From a virus, in IMG/VR virus record IMGVR_UViG_3300047558_000077, positions 108,365-172,364 of that record: a stretch of 64,000 nt of DNA, one strand, 5' to 3'. How positions within the stretch are numbered: position 1 is the stretch's first letter; each line of letters opens with the position of its first letter. A program made the translations under genes and the position numbers. Below, one piece after another: positions 39,099-49,551 of the stretch. The notes under the pieces are model-generated. The model was not told the origin of the DNA, ran no database searches, and saw only the letters and a list, made by a program, of their open reading frames with translations.

Positions 39099-42000
39099 AT
39101 GGCTTATAACAAAGCAAATAATACATTGACTACAGACTTCAATGTGACTCCTTATTATGACGATTACACCATTGACAGTAATTACTATAGAATCCTATTC
39201 AAGCCAGGCTTTGCAGTTCAGGCCCGTGAACTTACACAGATTCAGTCATCATTGCAGGAACAGATCAATCGCTTTGGTAAGCACGTATTCAAAGAAGGTT
39301 CTATCGTCATTCCTGGTGGCTTCACACTAGAAACACATGGCGGAGCTAATACAGGTTCAGGTATTCGTTATGTTAAGGTAAAAGATTTCGACGCATCTAA
39401 CAATAGTGTTACGATTTCCGATTTCACTGGCTATGACGTTATCGGTGCTACATCAAACATTACCGCAGCGGTTGTTGATGTTCTACCTGGTACTCAGTCA
39501 AGTTCAAACACAAAAACTCTCTATGTTAAGTATAAAACCACGTCAAGTTCAAACAATCGTCAGAAAGTATTCCTTGCTGGTGAAACACTAACTGCAAATG
39601 TCGGTGGTGAAAACAAGACACTAGTTGTTCTTAATACTGACCCAGTTGCTAACGTTGGCTTTGGTTCACGCTTTAAGATCGAAGAAGGTGTTGTGTTCGC
39701 CAAGAATCACTTCATTTCTTTCCCAACACAGACGATCATTCTTGATAGATATAATCCAAACCCATCTTGTAAAGTTGGTTTCTTTATTTCAGAAGATATC
39801 ACCAATGCTTCACAGGACACATCTCTACTAGATCCAGCACTAGAAGCATCTAACTATGCTGCTCCGGGTGCAGATCGTCTAAAGCTAACACCTACTCTAA
39901 CAATTAGACCATATGATGATCCAGTTGGCCCTCCAGACTTCGTTGAACTATTCAGCGTAGAAGGTGGTGTTGTTAAGTCATACTTTGAACGTTCGCAGTA
40001 TAACATCATTCAGGACGAAATGGCCAAGCGTCTATTTGACCAGTCTGGTGACTATGTTGTTCGTGGTCTTGATGTTCAAATTCGTGAGCATGATGATACA
40101 GGATCAAACTTCGGTCGTTATGCTAACGGTAATAATAGCCTACTATTCGTCGGTGTATCATCTGGACTAGCATATGTTCAAGGTTATGAAATCAATAATC
40201 TTGATACCGCAGAACTACAGATCGAAAAAGGTTTAGCAACATCCGAGTTTAGAGAACAGATTTCATCCGCTACACTTGGTTCATACGTTACTGCCAATAA
40301 CGTTGTCGGCTCATGGGCACTTGACAAAGCTATCCCTGTCAACCTCTATGATACTGTCCAGCGTCGTGTTGCTAACAATCTATGGTCAGGCGGCTCGGCT
40401 CCTACAGGTAGAGTTATCGGTACAGCCAACGTAGCATCATTTGAATATGCTACAGGCACACCAAGTTACGATGGACAATACAATCTATACTTGATGGACG
40501 TAAGAATGTTGGGAAGTAACAGCTTCGCCAACGTAAGAAGTGTTTATTACGATAGTGCTGTGTCTGACGGATATGCAGACGTTGTATTAAGTTCAGCCGG
40601 TAATGCTACACTCACCGACGTGAACAACTCACAGTTGCTATATTATGTCGGCGATGATTACGTTAAGAGCGTAAGAGATATTGACGATTCTGGTGTAAAT
40701 GCCACAACGTTCTATTTCAATAAGACAGCATCTATTTCACCAATTGCTGCTAATGGCACATTTACAATTGGTGATGGTAGCACAACCGAAACTCTACCAT
40801 ATGGCACAGCAACACTATCCGCAGCACAGAAGTCAGAACTTGTTCTAACTCTCGATTCATCTGCTAACATTGCAATGACTGGTACAGTTAGCGGATCAGG
40901 ATCATCTCTAACTGGTGTCGGCACATTCTTCACAAGATTGAATGTTGGCGACAAGCTAGAGTTTGCTGGTAACACAAGATCATATTACATTTCATCTATC
41001 ACCAACGACAATGCTCTTACTGTTGTAGGAACACTACCAAGTCTTTCTGGCGCAGCATTCTTCAAGGCATACAAGACTGGTGATATTGTTGATCTAACAG
41101 GTAAAGGATCAGCCGCTGGTGCTACCAGAACTGTAACAGCAACCTCTGGCCCATCAGGATCACTAACATTTGATCTAAAAGAAACATTCCCAACTACACT
41201 AAATGCCACACTAACTTATAAGATGGCTAGAACAACAGCCAAAGAAATCGAAAAGGTTAAGAGAGCCGGTAGATATGTAAGAATTAACTGTTCTACAGCC
41301 GGCACATCTGGACCATTCGATCTAGGTTTCTCTGACGTTTATAAAGTTAAGAGCATTAGACTTGGTTCAGGTTCATATCCTGCATCTAATACGGCAGGCA
41401 CAGACGTTACAACTCTATTCAAGATTGATAATGGTCAGCGTGATGGTTACTATGATCACGGAACAATTACACCTGCCGGTATCGGTCTATCTGCATCTGA
41501 TAGACTACTAGTAGAGCTAGATTACTTTGAACCAAACTTCACATCTCGTGCAGGTTACTTCTCTATTGATTCTTATCCAATCGAAGATGATGACACACTA
41601 TACAATGATTCGTTGGATATTAGAACAGAGAATGTTCCTATCTACAAATCACCTGTAAATGGTAAAGAGCTTAATCTAAGAAATTATCTAGACTTTAGAC
41701 CAGTCAAGACTAACACAGCGACAGATACTACTACACCAGCTTCTGGTACAGAGAATCCTGCTAAGTCATATTCCTATCAGAATAGCACGAATGGTCTAAG
41801 AATACCAGTTCCATCAAGTCAGATCACCTATGATTATACAACATACATGGGTCGTCGTGATCTACTTGTAGTTGACAAGGATAAACGATTCCAGGTTATT
41901 CCTGGTATTCCAAGCAACTTCCCTATCACACCAGAAGCAACACCTGGTACGATGGCAATTGCTGTTCTTAATATTACACCATATCCATCGCTGTCACCGG

Positions 42001-45000
42001 CTTATGCTTCGTCTATCAATAGACCGGATCTATCAACATCTACCAAGAAGATGTCGAACGCCAGGTTTACAATGCGTGATATTGGCACACTAAAACAGCG
42101 TATCGTCAATCTTGAATATTACACATCATTGTCTGTCCTGGAAAAGGCAGCCGCTGATATGCTTATTCTTGATAGTAATGGACTTGATCGCTTCAAGAAT
42201 GGTATCTTCACAGACTCATTCCGTGATCAGTCTCTTGCTGCAACTTATAATGCCGATCATCGTATTACTGTTGACCCAGAAGAAAAAGTTATTCGTCCAC
42301 TCTATACCATGGACTCATTCGGCTATGACTATGTTAGCGGAACAAACGTTGTCAAGAATGACGATCTAGTTACACTAACGTTTACCGAAGAGTTGCTATG
42401 GAATCAGCAATGGGTAACATCTGATAGAAACGTCGAACGCCGTGATTGGCTATTCGTTGGTCAGGTTCGTCTATTCCCAGAGCAAGATGTTTGGGTTGAT
42501 ACGACTACAGCACCTGACGAAGAGATCAATCTAGGCACATGGACACAAACAAACGTTCTAACCAATAAGTCAGTATTGACAAGCACCGAGTGGGGTGCAT
42601 GGAGAAAATACGTAGTTGGTTACCGTGTCTACACTGGCACAGGTTCGGGAAGAACCGCATATAACTACGGCAATCTTTACAGAACATATGACGAAGCCAG
42701 AGACGTTGCTAACTCTCTAAACCCACCAGGTAATGGTCGTGGTGTTTCTGTTGAGACAGTCTATAACAATGTTCGCACAGGCACAGAATATTGGATGTCC
42801 GATCAGACTCAGAAGGCTGAAAGCGGATATAAGATCATCAATACAGAGGTCATTCCATATATTCGTCCTCAGACAATTACTGTTGCTTGTACCTCATTGA
42901 AGCCATTTACAAGAGTTTGGACATTCTTTGATAATGAGCCAATGACACAGTATGCACGCCCAATTACGGCAGAGCAACATGCGGCCATTACGGATGGTGT
43001 TGAAAATACACTACCACAAGGTCCATGGGCAGCCGAAGGTTCTGATCTTGTAACTGACGAAAACGGAACACTATACTTCCAGTTACGTCTACCAAACGAG
43101 AAGAGATTCCGTTGTGGTAATCGTGCGCTAGTGGTTGCAGATACTCTTGTTCCTGTAAACGAAGCATCTGTATCACCACTTGGTGCATCTGACGATCTTT
43201 CAACTGGTGGTCGTGCATTCTTCTATGCATCTGGTACCGCAGTAACAAGACAGAAATCAATCTACTCTTCAAGACGTATCGATTACTATGAAAAAGAACT
43301 TGAAGAGACATACAGTGACAGCGGCTTCCAAGATATCGCTGCTCCACCACCTCCACCACCAGCAGGAAAGCACTGTTCCGCTTATTCATTCTTGGCACAG
43401 GCTCCTGACGGTGAAGAAGGTATGTTCCTAACATCCGTTGATATCTTTATTTCTCGTATCAGAGATAAGGGTGTTTGGTTCGAGGTTCGTGAGATGACCG
43501 CAGGCGGTAACATTACACGTAATCAGGTTCCATTCTCAGAAGTCTGGTACGAAGATGTTTCACAGATTCCAATTTCTACAGACGGCAGAACCAATCCTCT
43601 AAACGTAAAGTTTAAGGCACCAATCTTCTTGTTCCATAATACAATGTATGCGTTTATCGTTCATGCTATCGATGGCAACCCTGATGTTTACTTCTGGACT
43701 GCTAAACTTGGACAGACAGATATTAATGGTAGAGGTCAGTATAATAATCGTCGTAACACTGGTACATTCTATCAGACAAACAATAACATCAACTGGGACG
43801 TTATCGCCGACGTTGATCTAACTTGTAAGTTCTATAGAGCAAACTTCGTTACAAATGTTGAAGGTGAGGCTATTCTTGGTAACAAGCCAGTTGAAAATCT
43901 ACTTCTATCAAGTAGATCAAAAGACCTAAGACCAAGACAGGGTGACGTATTCACTACTGGTGCCAAGCTAGTTCTATCATCAAACGGAACTATTCAGACA
44001 ACAGATATCATCAAGGGTGTAACATCTCTTGCTAACTCTTCTGTTTCTTCTATTGACGGTTCAACATATTCAATGTCCAACACTGGATATGTCGTAGGCG
44101 AAACTGTTAACGTCTTTGCCGCTAACAACGTTTATCGTGGTATCTCAGCAAATGTCACATCGGTATCATATGGTCGTGGTGTTCTAAACAACTATGTTGA
44201 CGGACCATCAACCAACTCTGCTATCACATATAGCATTGCTCAGTTGACCAACTCTGATGGTAACTTCTCTGCTAATGACTATATCTTTAGTGCTACTAAC
44301 CCAGATTACAATGCTGTAATCGGTCAAGTCAAAAACTATAGATATTCAGCTATCTCATTTGAGCCAGGAACAATGAACTTCAAAGATACTGATCTTAAGT
44401 TCGAAATGCGTTCTTACTCAAATACTGGCATTGAAGGTCCATATGTTTCTATTCAGCCATCAGAGACATACTACTACATTGATGAACAGGCTCTACACTC
44501 TAAGAGCAATGAGATTGCAACCCTCGGTGGTGCAAGATCAAATCAGCTTAGAGCTAAGTTTAGAACTGGTAAGATCGGTGTTTCACCTGTCATCGATATG
44601 GCTAGAACACATACGATCTATCTTGACAATATCATTAGTGCCAACTCTGGTGGTGAGACAGCCGCATCTGGTGGTGAGTTAATAAATAGATACATCTCCA
44701 AGACTGTAACACTAGCAGAAGGTCAGGACGCAGAAGACATTCAAGTTGTTCTAACTGCATATCGTCCACCAAACACAGATGTTAAGGTATGGATCAAGAT
44801 CCTACATCGTGAAGATGCTACACTATTCGACAATGCTCCTTGGGTCGAGCTATCAAGAATTAGCGGTGATGTTTATTCATCTCTAGCCCTTAGAACAGAC
44901 TTCAAGGAATACACATACGGATTTAGTAGCTCATACCTAACTGGTCCAAATGGCGAGGTTCAATACACTAATGCTGCCGGAATCAAGTTCACTGGCTATA

Positions 45001-45098
45001 AGTATTTTGCAGTTAAGATTGGTCTAGTAAATACTCAGAACAATACTGCAATCTATCCTCGTGTCGGTGATCTTCGTTGTATCGCACTACAGATATAA
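39099..45098 (+). CDS. Large DUF4815 baseplate/tail structural protein
   Basis: 1999 residues. The N-terminus DFNVTPYYDDYTIDSNYYRI, LFKPGFAVQARELTQIQSSL then QEQINRFGKHVFKEGSIVIP is the DUF4815 signature found in T4-like marine and rhizobial phages. A proline run (AAPPPPPPAGKHC) near residue 1420 marks a linker, and the C-terminal region is beta-rich. By position after gp8 it likely replaces gp10 and fibre-attachment components of T4 and anchors the fibres encoded downstream. That role is inference. Confidence 0.75.
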   Translation: MAYNKANNTLTTDFNVTPYYDDYTIDSNYYRILFKPGFAVQARELTQIQSSLQEQINRFGKHVFKEGSIVIPGGFTLETHGGANTGSGIRYVKVKDFDASNNSVTISDFTGYDVIGATSNITAAVVDVLPGTQSSSNTKTLYVKYKTTSSSNNRQKVFLAGETLTANVGGENKTLVVLNTDPVANVGFGSRFKIEEGVVFAKNHFISFPTQTIILDRYNPNPSCKVGFFISEDITNASQDTSLLDPALEASNYAAPGADRLKLTPTLTIRPYDDPVGPPDFVELFSVEGGVVKSYFERSQYNIIQDEMAKRLFDQSGDYVVRGLDVQIREHDDTGSNFGRYANGNNSLLFVGVSSGLAYVQGYEINNLDTAELQIEKGLATSEFREQISSATLGSYVTANNVVGSWALDKAIPVNLYDTVQRRVANNLWSGGSAPTGRVIGTANVASFEYATGTPSYDGQYNLYLMDVRMLGSNSFANVRSVYYDSAVSDGYADVVLSSAGNATLTDVNNSQLLYYVGDDYVKSVRDIDDSGVNATTFYFNKTASISPIAANGTFTIGDGSTTETLPYGTATLSAAQKSELVLTLDSSANIAMTGTVSGSGSSLTGVGTFFTRLNVGDKLEFAGNTRSYYISSITNDNALTVVGTLPSLSGAAFFKAYKTGDIVDLTGKGSAAGATRTVTATSGPSGSLTFDLKETFPTTLNATLTYKMARTTAKEIEKVKRAGRYVRINCSTAGTSGPFDLGFSDVYKVKSIRLGSGSYPASNTAGTDVTTLFKIDNGQRDGYYDHGTITPAGIGLSASDRLLVELDYFEPNFTSRAGYFSIDSYPIEDDDTLYNDSLDIRTENVPIYKSPVNGKELNLRNYLDFRPVKTNTATDTTTPASGTENPAKSYSYQNSTNGLRIPVPSSQITYDYTTYMGRRDLLVVDKDKRFQVIPGIPSNFPITPEATPGTMAIAVLNITPYPSLSPAYASSINRPDLSTSTKKMSNARFTMRDIGTLKQRIVNLEYYTSLSVLEKAAADMLILDSNGLDRFKNGIFTDSFRDQSLAATYNADHRITVDPEEKVIRPLYTMDSFGYDYVSGTNVVKNDDLVTLTFTEELLWNQQWVTSDRNVERRDWLFVGQVRLFPEQDVWVDTTTAPDEEINLGTWTQTNVLTNKSVLTSTEWGAWRKYVVGYRVYTGTGSGRTAYNYGNLYRTYDEARDVANSLNPPGNGRGVSVETVYNNVRTGTEYWMSDQTQKAESGYKIINTEVIPYIRPQTITVACTSLKPFTRVWTFFDNEPMTQYARPITAEQHAAITDGVENTLPQGPWAAEGSDLVTDENGTLYFQLRLPNEKRFRCGNRALVVADTLVPVNEASVSPLGASDDLSTGGRAFFYASGTAVTRQKSIYSSRRIDYYEKELEETYSDSGFQDIAAPPPPPPAGKHCSAYSFLAQAPDGEEGMFLTSVDIFISRIRDKGVWFEVREMTAGGNITRNQVPFSEVWYEDVSQIPISTDGRTNPLNVKFKAPIFLFHNTMYAFIVHAIDGNPDVYFWTAKLGQTDINGRGQYNNRRNTGTFYQTNNNINWDVIADVDLTCKFYRANFVTNVEGEAILGNKPVENLLLSSRSKDLRPRQGDVFTTGAKLVLSSNGTIQTTDIIKGVTSLANSSVSSIDGSTYSMSNTGYVVGETVNVFAANNVYRGISANVTSVSYGRGVLNNYVDGPSTNSAITYSIAQLTNSDGNFSANDYIFSATNPDYNAVIGQVKNYRYSAISFEPGTMNFKDTDLKFEMRSYSNTGIEGPYVSIQPSETYYYIDEQALHSKSNEIATLGGARSNQLRAKFRTGKIGVSPVIDMARTHTIYLDNIISANSGGETAASGGELINRYISKTVTLAEGQDAEDIQVVLTAYRPPNTDVKVWIKILHREDATLFDNAPWVELSRISGDVYSSLALRTDFKEYTYGFSSSYLTGPNGEVQYTNAAGIKFTGYKYFAVKIGLVNTQNNTAIYPRVGDLRCIALQI

Positions 45099-45107
45099 GG
45101 AATTGGT

Positions 45108-45899
45108 ATGGAAATTGAATTTGATCTAAACAATGATTTTAAAGAGATAGAAGAGTATGATTTTGGTAATGGTCCGGTCCCCGCACATCGCCACATTCGT
45201 GGCGGTGGCTGGGTCGCTAACTCAGCCACTGTAGAAGACACATGCTATGTTGGCCCTTATGCCAGAGTGTTTGAAAACGCATTTGTTTCCGGTAATGCTT
45301 TTATCAATGATGCTGCAAGTGTATTTGGTAATGCTTCTGTAACGGGTAATGCCAAAGTCTATGGTGATGCAATGGTCTATGACAATGCATCTATCAGAGA
45401 TCAAGCAAAAGTTAGTGGCTTTAGTAAAATATACGGCAATGCTACTGTCATGAATAACGCACAAGTATACGAAAGTGCGGAAGTTTTCGACAGAGCCGTT
45501 GTTTGTAACAATGCAGAAATCTATGACAATAGTAAAGTATATGGTGATGGTTACGTATTTGAGTGTATTAGACTGTATGGTCATTGTATTGTGACCCGTA
45601 AGCCTATTCTTGGTCTAGGTTTTGAATATCCGGTTACAATCACTGACCATCATGTATTGTTAGGATGCACAGTCATTCCGCCAACCACACTTAAGAAACT
45701 AGGTAGACGTATTATAACTCTTGTTGGTTATGAAAAAGAGCAGGCCGATTTGTGGCTAGAGATTGTCGATAGATTGATACAGGTTCACGGATGCACAGAC
45801 ATACCAGAGGATCTAACACCAGAGAACGAAAGACGGGTTATACTCAATCTTATAACCGAAAGAAATGCAGGTAGTGATAGAGATGTCCGCACAAGATAG
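45108..45899 (+). CDS. Left-handed beta-helix (hexapeptide-repeat) protein
   Basis: 263 residues. GGGWVANSATVEDTCYVGPY starts at least 20 hexapeptide-like turns (A.V.[GN][ND]A pattern: VSGNAFINDAASVFGNASVT) up to residue about 155. A C-terminal globular domain (KKLGRRIITLVGYEKEQADL) follows. Similar beta-helical proteins occur in T4-like phages. It could be a structural shaft or a trimeric enzyme, but no catalytic His is obvious. Overlaps the next gene by 17 nt. Confidence 0.75.
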   Translation: MEIEFDLNNDFKEIEEYDFGNGPVPAHRHIRGGGWVANSATVEDTCYVGPYARVFENAFVSGNAFINDAASVFGNASVTGNAKVYGDAMVYDNASIRDQAKVSGFSKIYGNATVMNNAQVYESAEVFDRAVVCNNAEIYDNSKVYGDGYVFECIRLYGHCIVTRKPILGLGFEYPVTITDHHVLLGCTVIPPTTLKKLGRRIITLVGYEKEQADLWLEIVDRLIQVHGCTDIPEDLTPENERRVILNLITERNAGSDRDVRTR

Positions 45900-46089
45900 C
45901 AAAACCGATAGACCTGGAATTTATAAGTCGTCTGACGGATATCTTATAAATAAAGATAATGAGGCTCTAGCAGCTTATAAGAAGCGTAAAAGAAAAGAAC
46001 AGGTTGTTGATAGAATGCAAGAGCAATTGGACGAGTTAAGATCCGATATCAGCGAGATCAAAGACATACTTAGAGGATTAGCAAAGTAA
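45883..46089 (+). CDS. Small coiled-coil protein (68 aa)
   Basis: From ATG 45883. RPGIYKSSDGYLINKDNEAL is followed by a basic segment and a heptad helix (VVDRMQEQLDELRSDISEIK DI... in two phases), ending LRGLAK. A likely oligomerisation or assembly factor for fibre attachment. It contains TATAAATA (45944-45951), possibly a late promoter for the next gene. Confidence 0.55.
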   Translation: MSAQDSKTDRPGIYKSSDGYLINKDNEALAAYKKRKRKEQVVDRMQEQLDELRSDISEIKDILRGLAK

Positions 46090-46090
46090 A

Positions 46091-47149
46091 ATGTCATTAG
46101 CAAACGTAGCACTCACAGATACATTTGACTATTGGAGAACGGTAACTAACTCGCTGGTTGTTGCTCTAAACGACACGCTGGTTTTCTGTAATACTTCCAA
46201 TGCCAACGCAGTATCGATTCCATCATCTATTTCAAGAACCAGTAATCTATACGTAAACATTCTCACATCATCATCTGTTAATGACGCAGCGCCAGGTAAC
46301 GTAGCTTCGGCACTGGTCGTTAATACTGTTCACGGATTGGCTCTATCTTACGTAGCGGCAGCCAATAGTAACGCCGGAATTTCGGTCGCTAGTGCTAATG
46401 CATGGAGTAATAGTGTAGCAGCTTCTGCTAACAATTGGGCAAATACGAAACTTGCAAACACATCGGGAATGTCGTTTGCTGGTAGTCTTTCGATACCTGG
46501 TACACTAACAATCTCTACAAATAACGTTATTGATACCAATGGCGGTAGATTTAGAACTGGCGCTGGTAACTTTGGTGTAAGAATTTTCCCTGGTGGTGGA
46601 ACAGATACATCCGCCAGTATTCTACAGTTCACTAATGCCGCACAAGACACACAATGGGGTTCTGTTGTTGCTAACGGACAGTTTATGTATGTCGGCACAC
46701 AACCTGGTGCAGGACCTCTATGGTTTGGTACAGTAGGCACAACTGGTCTTGCAATTGATACATCGAATAGAGTTGGTATTGGTACAGTTAGCCCCGCAGC
46801 AACACTGGATGTTGTTGGCACAGTTAGCATCGCTAAAGCGAGCGTTCTATCACAAACACTAACAGATGGTGCCACCATCAACTGGGACACATCTCTCGGT
46901 CAAGTTGCGACAATTACTCTTGGTGGTGCTAGAACAATGGCAGCACCAACCAATCTTAAAGTAGGCACATATATACTTCATGTGGTACAAGATGGTGTTG
47001 GAGGCAGAACGATAACTTGGAACTCAGTGTTCAAATGGCCGGCAGGCGTAGCACCAACACTTACGACAACAGCCAATAGAAGAGATTTGTTTTCGTTTGT
47101 TTGTGATGGTACAAATCTCTACGGATCATATCTACCGGATGTAAGGTAA
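46091..47149 (+). CDS. Tail fibre protein
   Basis: 352 residues. The N-terminal attachment segment is followed by a NAWSNSVAASANNWANTKLA heptad-like stretch. Next comes a module GVRIFPGGGTDTSASILQFT, shared with the fibre at 62744, and a GIGTVSPAATLDVVG unit that often precedes fibre tips. The C-terminal domain (QTLTDGATINWDTSLGQVAT) is a beta-rich tip seen in phage fibres. Confidence 0.75.
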   Translation: MSLANVALTDTFDYWRTVTNSLVVALNDTLVFCNTSNANAVSIPSSISRTSNLYVNILTSSSVNDAAPGNVASALVVNTVHGLALSYVAAANSNAGISVASANAWSNSVAASANNWANTKLANTSGMSFAGSLSIPGTLTISTNNVIDTNGGRFRTGAGNFGVRIFPGGGTDTSASILQFTNAAQDTQWGSVVANGQFMYVGTQPGAGPLWFGTVGTTGLAIDTSNRVGIGTVSPAATLDVVGTVSIAKASVLSQTLTDGATINWDTSLGQVATITLGGARTMAAPTNLKVGTYILHVVQDGVGGRTITWNSVFKWPAGVAPTLTTTANRRDLFSFVCDGTNLYGSYLPDVR

Positions 47150-47152
47150 TAA

Positions 47153-48349
47153 ATGTTCTTAGCACCTATTGTAAGACCGACTAGAATTGTAAATATCGAT
47201 TCATCAACAAACAATGTTGATCTATATGCACAGGCAGGCAATCCAGCTTATCCTGTCAATGTCCTTTGCTTTGTTAATGCGGCTGTTACTGCAACGTCAC
47301 CTTCGACACCAGCTTTCAGAACTGGTGGTTCATGGATGGGTGGCTCATGGATCTATATCGAAAATAACTCCACTATCACTGGACGTATTGGAAATACAGG
47401 TTCTCAAGGAGCTACAGGATCAACAGGCGCCACTGGAGCACATGGTCATCAAGGCTCTGAAGGTGCATATGGCGCAGGTGGTCACGGTGGTCATGGTGCT
47501 CATTCTTCCGCCGGCAGCACTTCTGGTGCTGGTCACGGCGGCGGCGGCGGTCCAGGAGCTACTGGAGGAACAGGAAATCAAGGTGGCACAGGAGCAACAG
47601 GTGGGCCTGGAGGAACAGGCGCAACTGGAGGCACTGGCGGTATTTCGTTTCAAGCAGATACAGCTACACTTGCCGCTCTTATCGTAAATAACAAAAACGC
47701 AATCATCGGCGGCACAGGCGGTCCTGGTGGTGCGGGTGGTATCGGTGGTCCTGGTGGTCCTGGCGGACCCGGAGGCGCAGGTGGCCATGGCGGCTGGGGC
47801 GGCGGAGGCGGCGGTGGCGGTGGCGGTGCAGCGCACGGTTACGGACAACATCAACATTGCGTTCCTTACGGTTGTCACGCACACGGCGGTCACGCTAACG
47901 GTGGTGGCGGCGGCGGTGGCGGTGGCGCTGGTCATGCAGGACATGGTGCTCCCGGCGGTGCAGTTCACTCAACGACTCATGGTCATGGCGGCGGTCATGG
48001 TGGAAATCATTATGGTGGCGGCGGTGCTCCTGGTGCAGGACATTACGACGGCAATCAACATCATGCTCACGTTCACGGTGGACATGGTGGACATGGTGGT
48101 CACTGGAATGCTGCGGGCGCTCATGGCGGTGCTGGTCACGGCGGCGGCAATCATGGCGGCCACGGCGGTGCACCAGGTGGCGGTGCTGGTGGTCATGGTG
48201 CTCAAGGTGCTACGGGTGCAACCGGGCCAACAGGAGCCCAAGGCGTTACAGGACCTACAGGTGCTCAAGGCGCTCAAGGAAATGCTATCGTAGGCAACTC
48301 AAACATTAGATACATTAATAACGGACACACATCCGGACCAATTTCATAA
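47153..48349 (+). CDS. His/Gly-rich collagen-like adhesin
   Basis: 398 residues. A beta-rich head (residues 1-80, FRTGGSWMGGSWIYIENNST) is followed by G-X-Y repeats (GNTGSQGATGSTGATGAHGH). Then come long GGxGG and GH-rich segments (GGHGGHGAHSSAGSTSGAGH; GGGGGGGGGAGHAGHG), and it closes with GATGPTGAQGVTGPTGAQGA. The glycine arrays could pack as polyglycine-II bundles like the T-even gp38-type adhesin. Abundant His and HCVPYGCHAH may bind metal. Probably a receptor-binding tip. GC content is much higher than in neighbouring genes because of Gly codons. Confidence 0.75.
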   Translation: MFLAPIVRPTRIVNIDSSTNNVDLYAQAGNPAYPVNVLCFVNAAVTATSPSTPAFRTGGSWMGGSWIYIENNSTITGRIGNTGSQGATGSTGATGAHGHQGSEGAYGAGGHGGHGAHSSAGSTSGAGHGGGGGPGATGGTGNQGGTGATGGPGGTGATGGTGGISFQADTATLAALIVNNKNAIIGGTGGPGGAGGIGGPGGPGGPGGAGGHGGWGGGGGGGGGGAAHGYGQHQHCVPYGCHAHGGHANGGGGGGGGGAGHAGHGAPGGAVHSTTHGHGGGHGGNHYGGGGAPGAGHYDGNQHHAHVHGGHGGHGGHWNAAGAHGGAGHGGGNHGGHGGAPGGGAGGHGAQGATGATGPTGAQGVTGPTGAQGAQGNAIVGNSNIRYINNGHTSGPIS

Positions 48350-48364
48350 GAGGCTCAAAAAGAG

Positions 48365-48892
48365 ATGAACATTCATTACAGAGTAGTCAAAGTAGATCCT
48401 TCCGCACACGGTCTTGTCATTCGTTACTATACAGACAAAGTAACTGAAATGGATCTTGCCAATTCATTCAATGAAGATGGTTCAGTGAAGATGAATGCAG
48501 ATGGTTATCCAATTAGCACAAGAACCGATGTCTTCATGAGCATTTACGATATACCTGCACCAGATCAGCAAGAGATTGATAGACGTATCAAGCTAAATGC
48601 TCCTGTTGATTGGCTAAAGCTACAAGAAGATATCAAAGATCCAAACGTCAATACAAAGATGACCGAGTTGAGAAATCTAACGGGCGAAGAACAGACTTTT
48701 ACGACCCAAGATATTGATAATCTAAAAGTTAGCCTTGTTCCAAATACACCCATTGATGAGGCAGACGCAGCACAAAGTAACACACAAAGAGCATATGAGA
48801 CTGTGGTTAACTTCCTAGACTCAATCAAGGTGTTAGCTGAAAAAGATCCATCAATTGTTGAGGAACTAAAGAAAACCCTTAATACTATGTAA
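48365..48892 (+). CDS. Conserved protein in the fibre module, possible fibre chaperone
   Basis: 175 residues. VVKVDPSAHGLVIRYYTDKV, then DGYPISTRTDVFMSIYDIPA resembles proteins found next to fibres in T4-like phages. The C-terminal half is helical (TVVNFLDSIKVLAEKDPSIV). No enzymatic motif. Fibre-assembly chaperone is a guess from position and size. Confidence 0.55.
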   Translation: MNIHYRVVKVDPSAHGLVIRYYTDKVTEMDLANSFNEDGSVKMNADGYPISTRTDVFMSIYDIPAPDQQEIDRRIKLNAPVDWLKLQEDIKDPNVNTKMTELRNLTGEEQTFTTQDIDNLKVSLVPNTPIDEADAAQSNTQRAYETVVNFLDSIKVLAEKDPSIVEELKKTLNTM

Positions 48893-48911
48893 TTCATACT
48901 TTGGATATATT

Positions 48912-49550
48912 ATGAGATATAAAAAAGTTAGCAATGACATTATGATGAGAAGAAGGATCACTCCTTCAAGTCTTGTCATAACAGAAGTTTTTGATAGTAA
49001 TGATATAAACCTTATAGAGTATTACTGTTCTCGAAAAGAAGGTGATCTAGCACAAGCAAAAGTTGCTAGTGACACAAATGATCTTAGAAAAGATATTAGA
49101 GAATCCAAGATAAAGTTCATCAAACGTGACGATGAGAATAGTTGGATTTTTCAAAGATTGAACGATTCCATAGATCAGTATAATGAAGATTTTTACGGTT
49201 TTGATCTATTTGGATATGACTATTTTCAATACACTGTATATGAAGGTGAGAAGAAAGGTCAATACAACTGGCATAGTGATCTTCTTTATGGCAGTGAATT
49301 AGGCGATACACTACACAATTCTATCACGAGAAAACTCACACTCGTTATGTTATTAAATGAGCCTGGTGTAGACTTTACAGGCGGTGAGTTTCAATTGAAT
49401 ACTGGTAAAGAGGACTCAGCAATAACTATAGACTTGAAAAGAGGTTCAATAGTTATGTTTCCTTCTTTTGTGCTACATAGGGTGAAACCTGTTCTTTCTG
49501 GAGTAAGAAAGTCTATCGTTATTTGGGTGGAAGGTCCTAAGTTTAGATAA
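48912..49550 (+). CDS. 2OG-Fe(II) dioxygenase (prolyl 4-hydroxylase-like)
   Basis: 212 residues. The iron triad is visible: H and D in YNWHSDLLYG and the distal H in FPSFVLHRVKP. The 2-oxoglutarate Arg follows in GVRKSIVIWVEGP, all in the double-stranded beta-helix order of the P4H family (GGEFQLNT, KRGSIVMFPS). It hydroxylates an unknown substrate. It lies two genes after a collagen-like adhesin, so fibre modification is an attractive but untested role. Such oxygenases are frequent in T4-like cyanophages. Confidence 0.85.
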   Translation: MRYKKVSNDIMMRRRITPSSLVITEVFDSNDINLIEYYCSRKEGDLAQAKVASDTNDLRKDIRESKIKFIKRDDENSWIFQRLNDSIDQYNEDFYGFDLFGYDYFQYTVYEGEKKGQYNWHSDLLYGSELGDTLHNSITRKLTLVMLLNEPGVDFTGGEFQLNTGKEDSAITIDLKRGSIVMFPSFVLHRVKPVLSGVRKSIVIWVEGPKFR

Positions 49551-49551
49551 A

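Noticed and set aside
44683-44690. NATAAATA-like boxes inside coding regions (for example 32336 and 44683)
   Set aside because: They fall in the middle of structural genes with no gene start soon after and are expected by chance in AT-rich sequence.
47420-48293. Several long overlapping frames within the Gly/His-rich adhesin gene (both strands)
   Set aside because: They arise from the GC-rich GGN repeats. Their products are low-complexity shadows, and the true frame continues smoothly from an ordinary fibre N-terminus.
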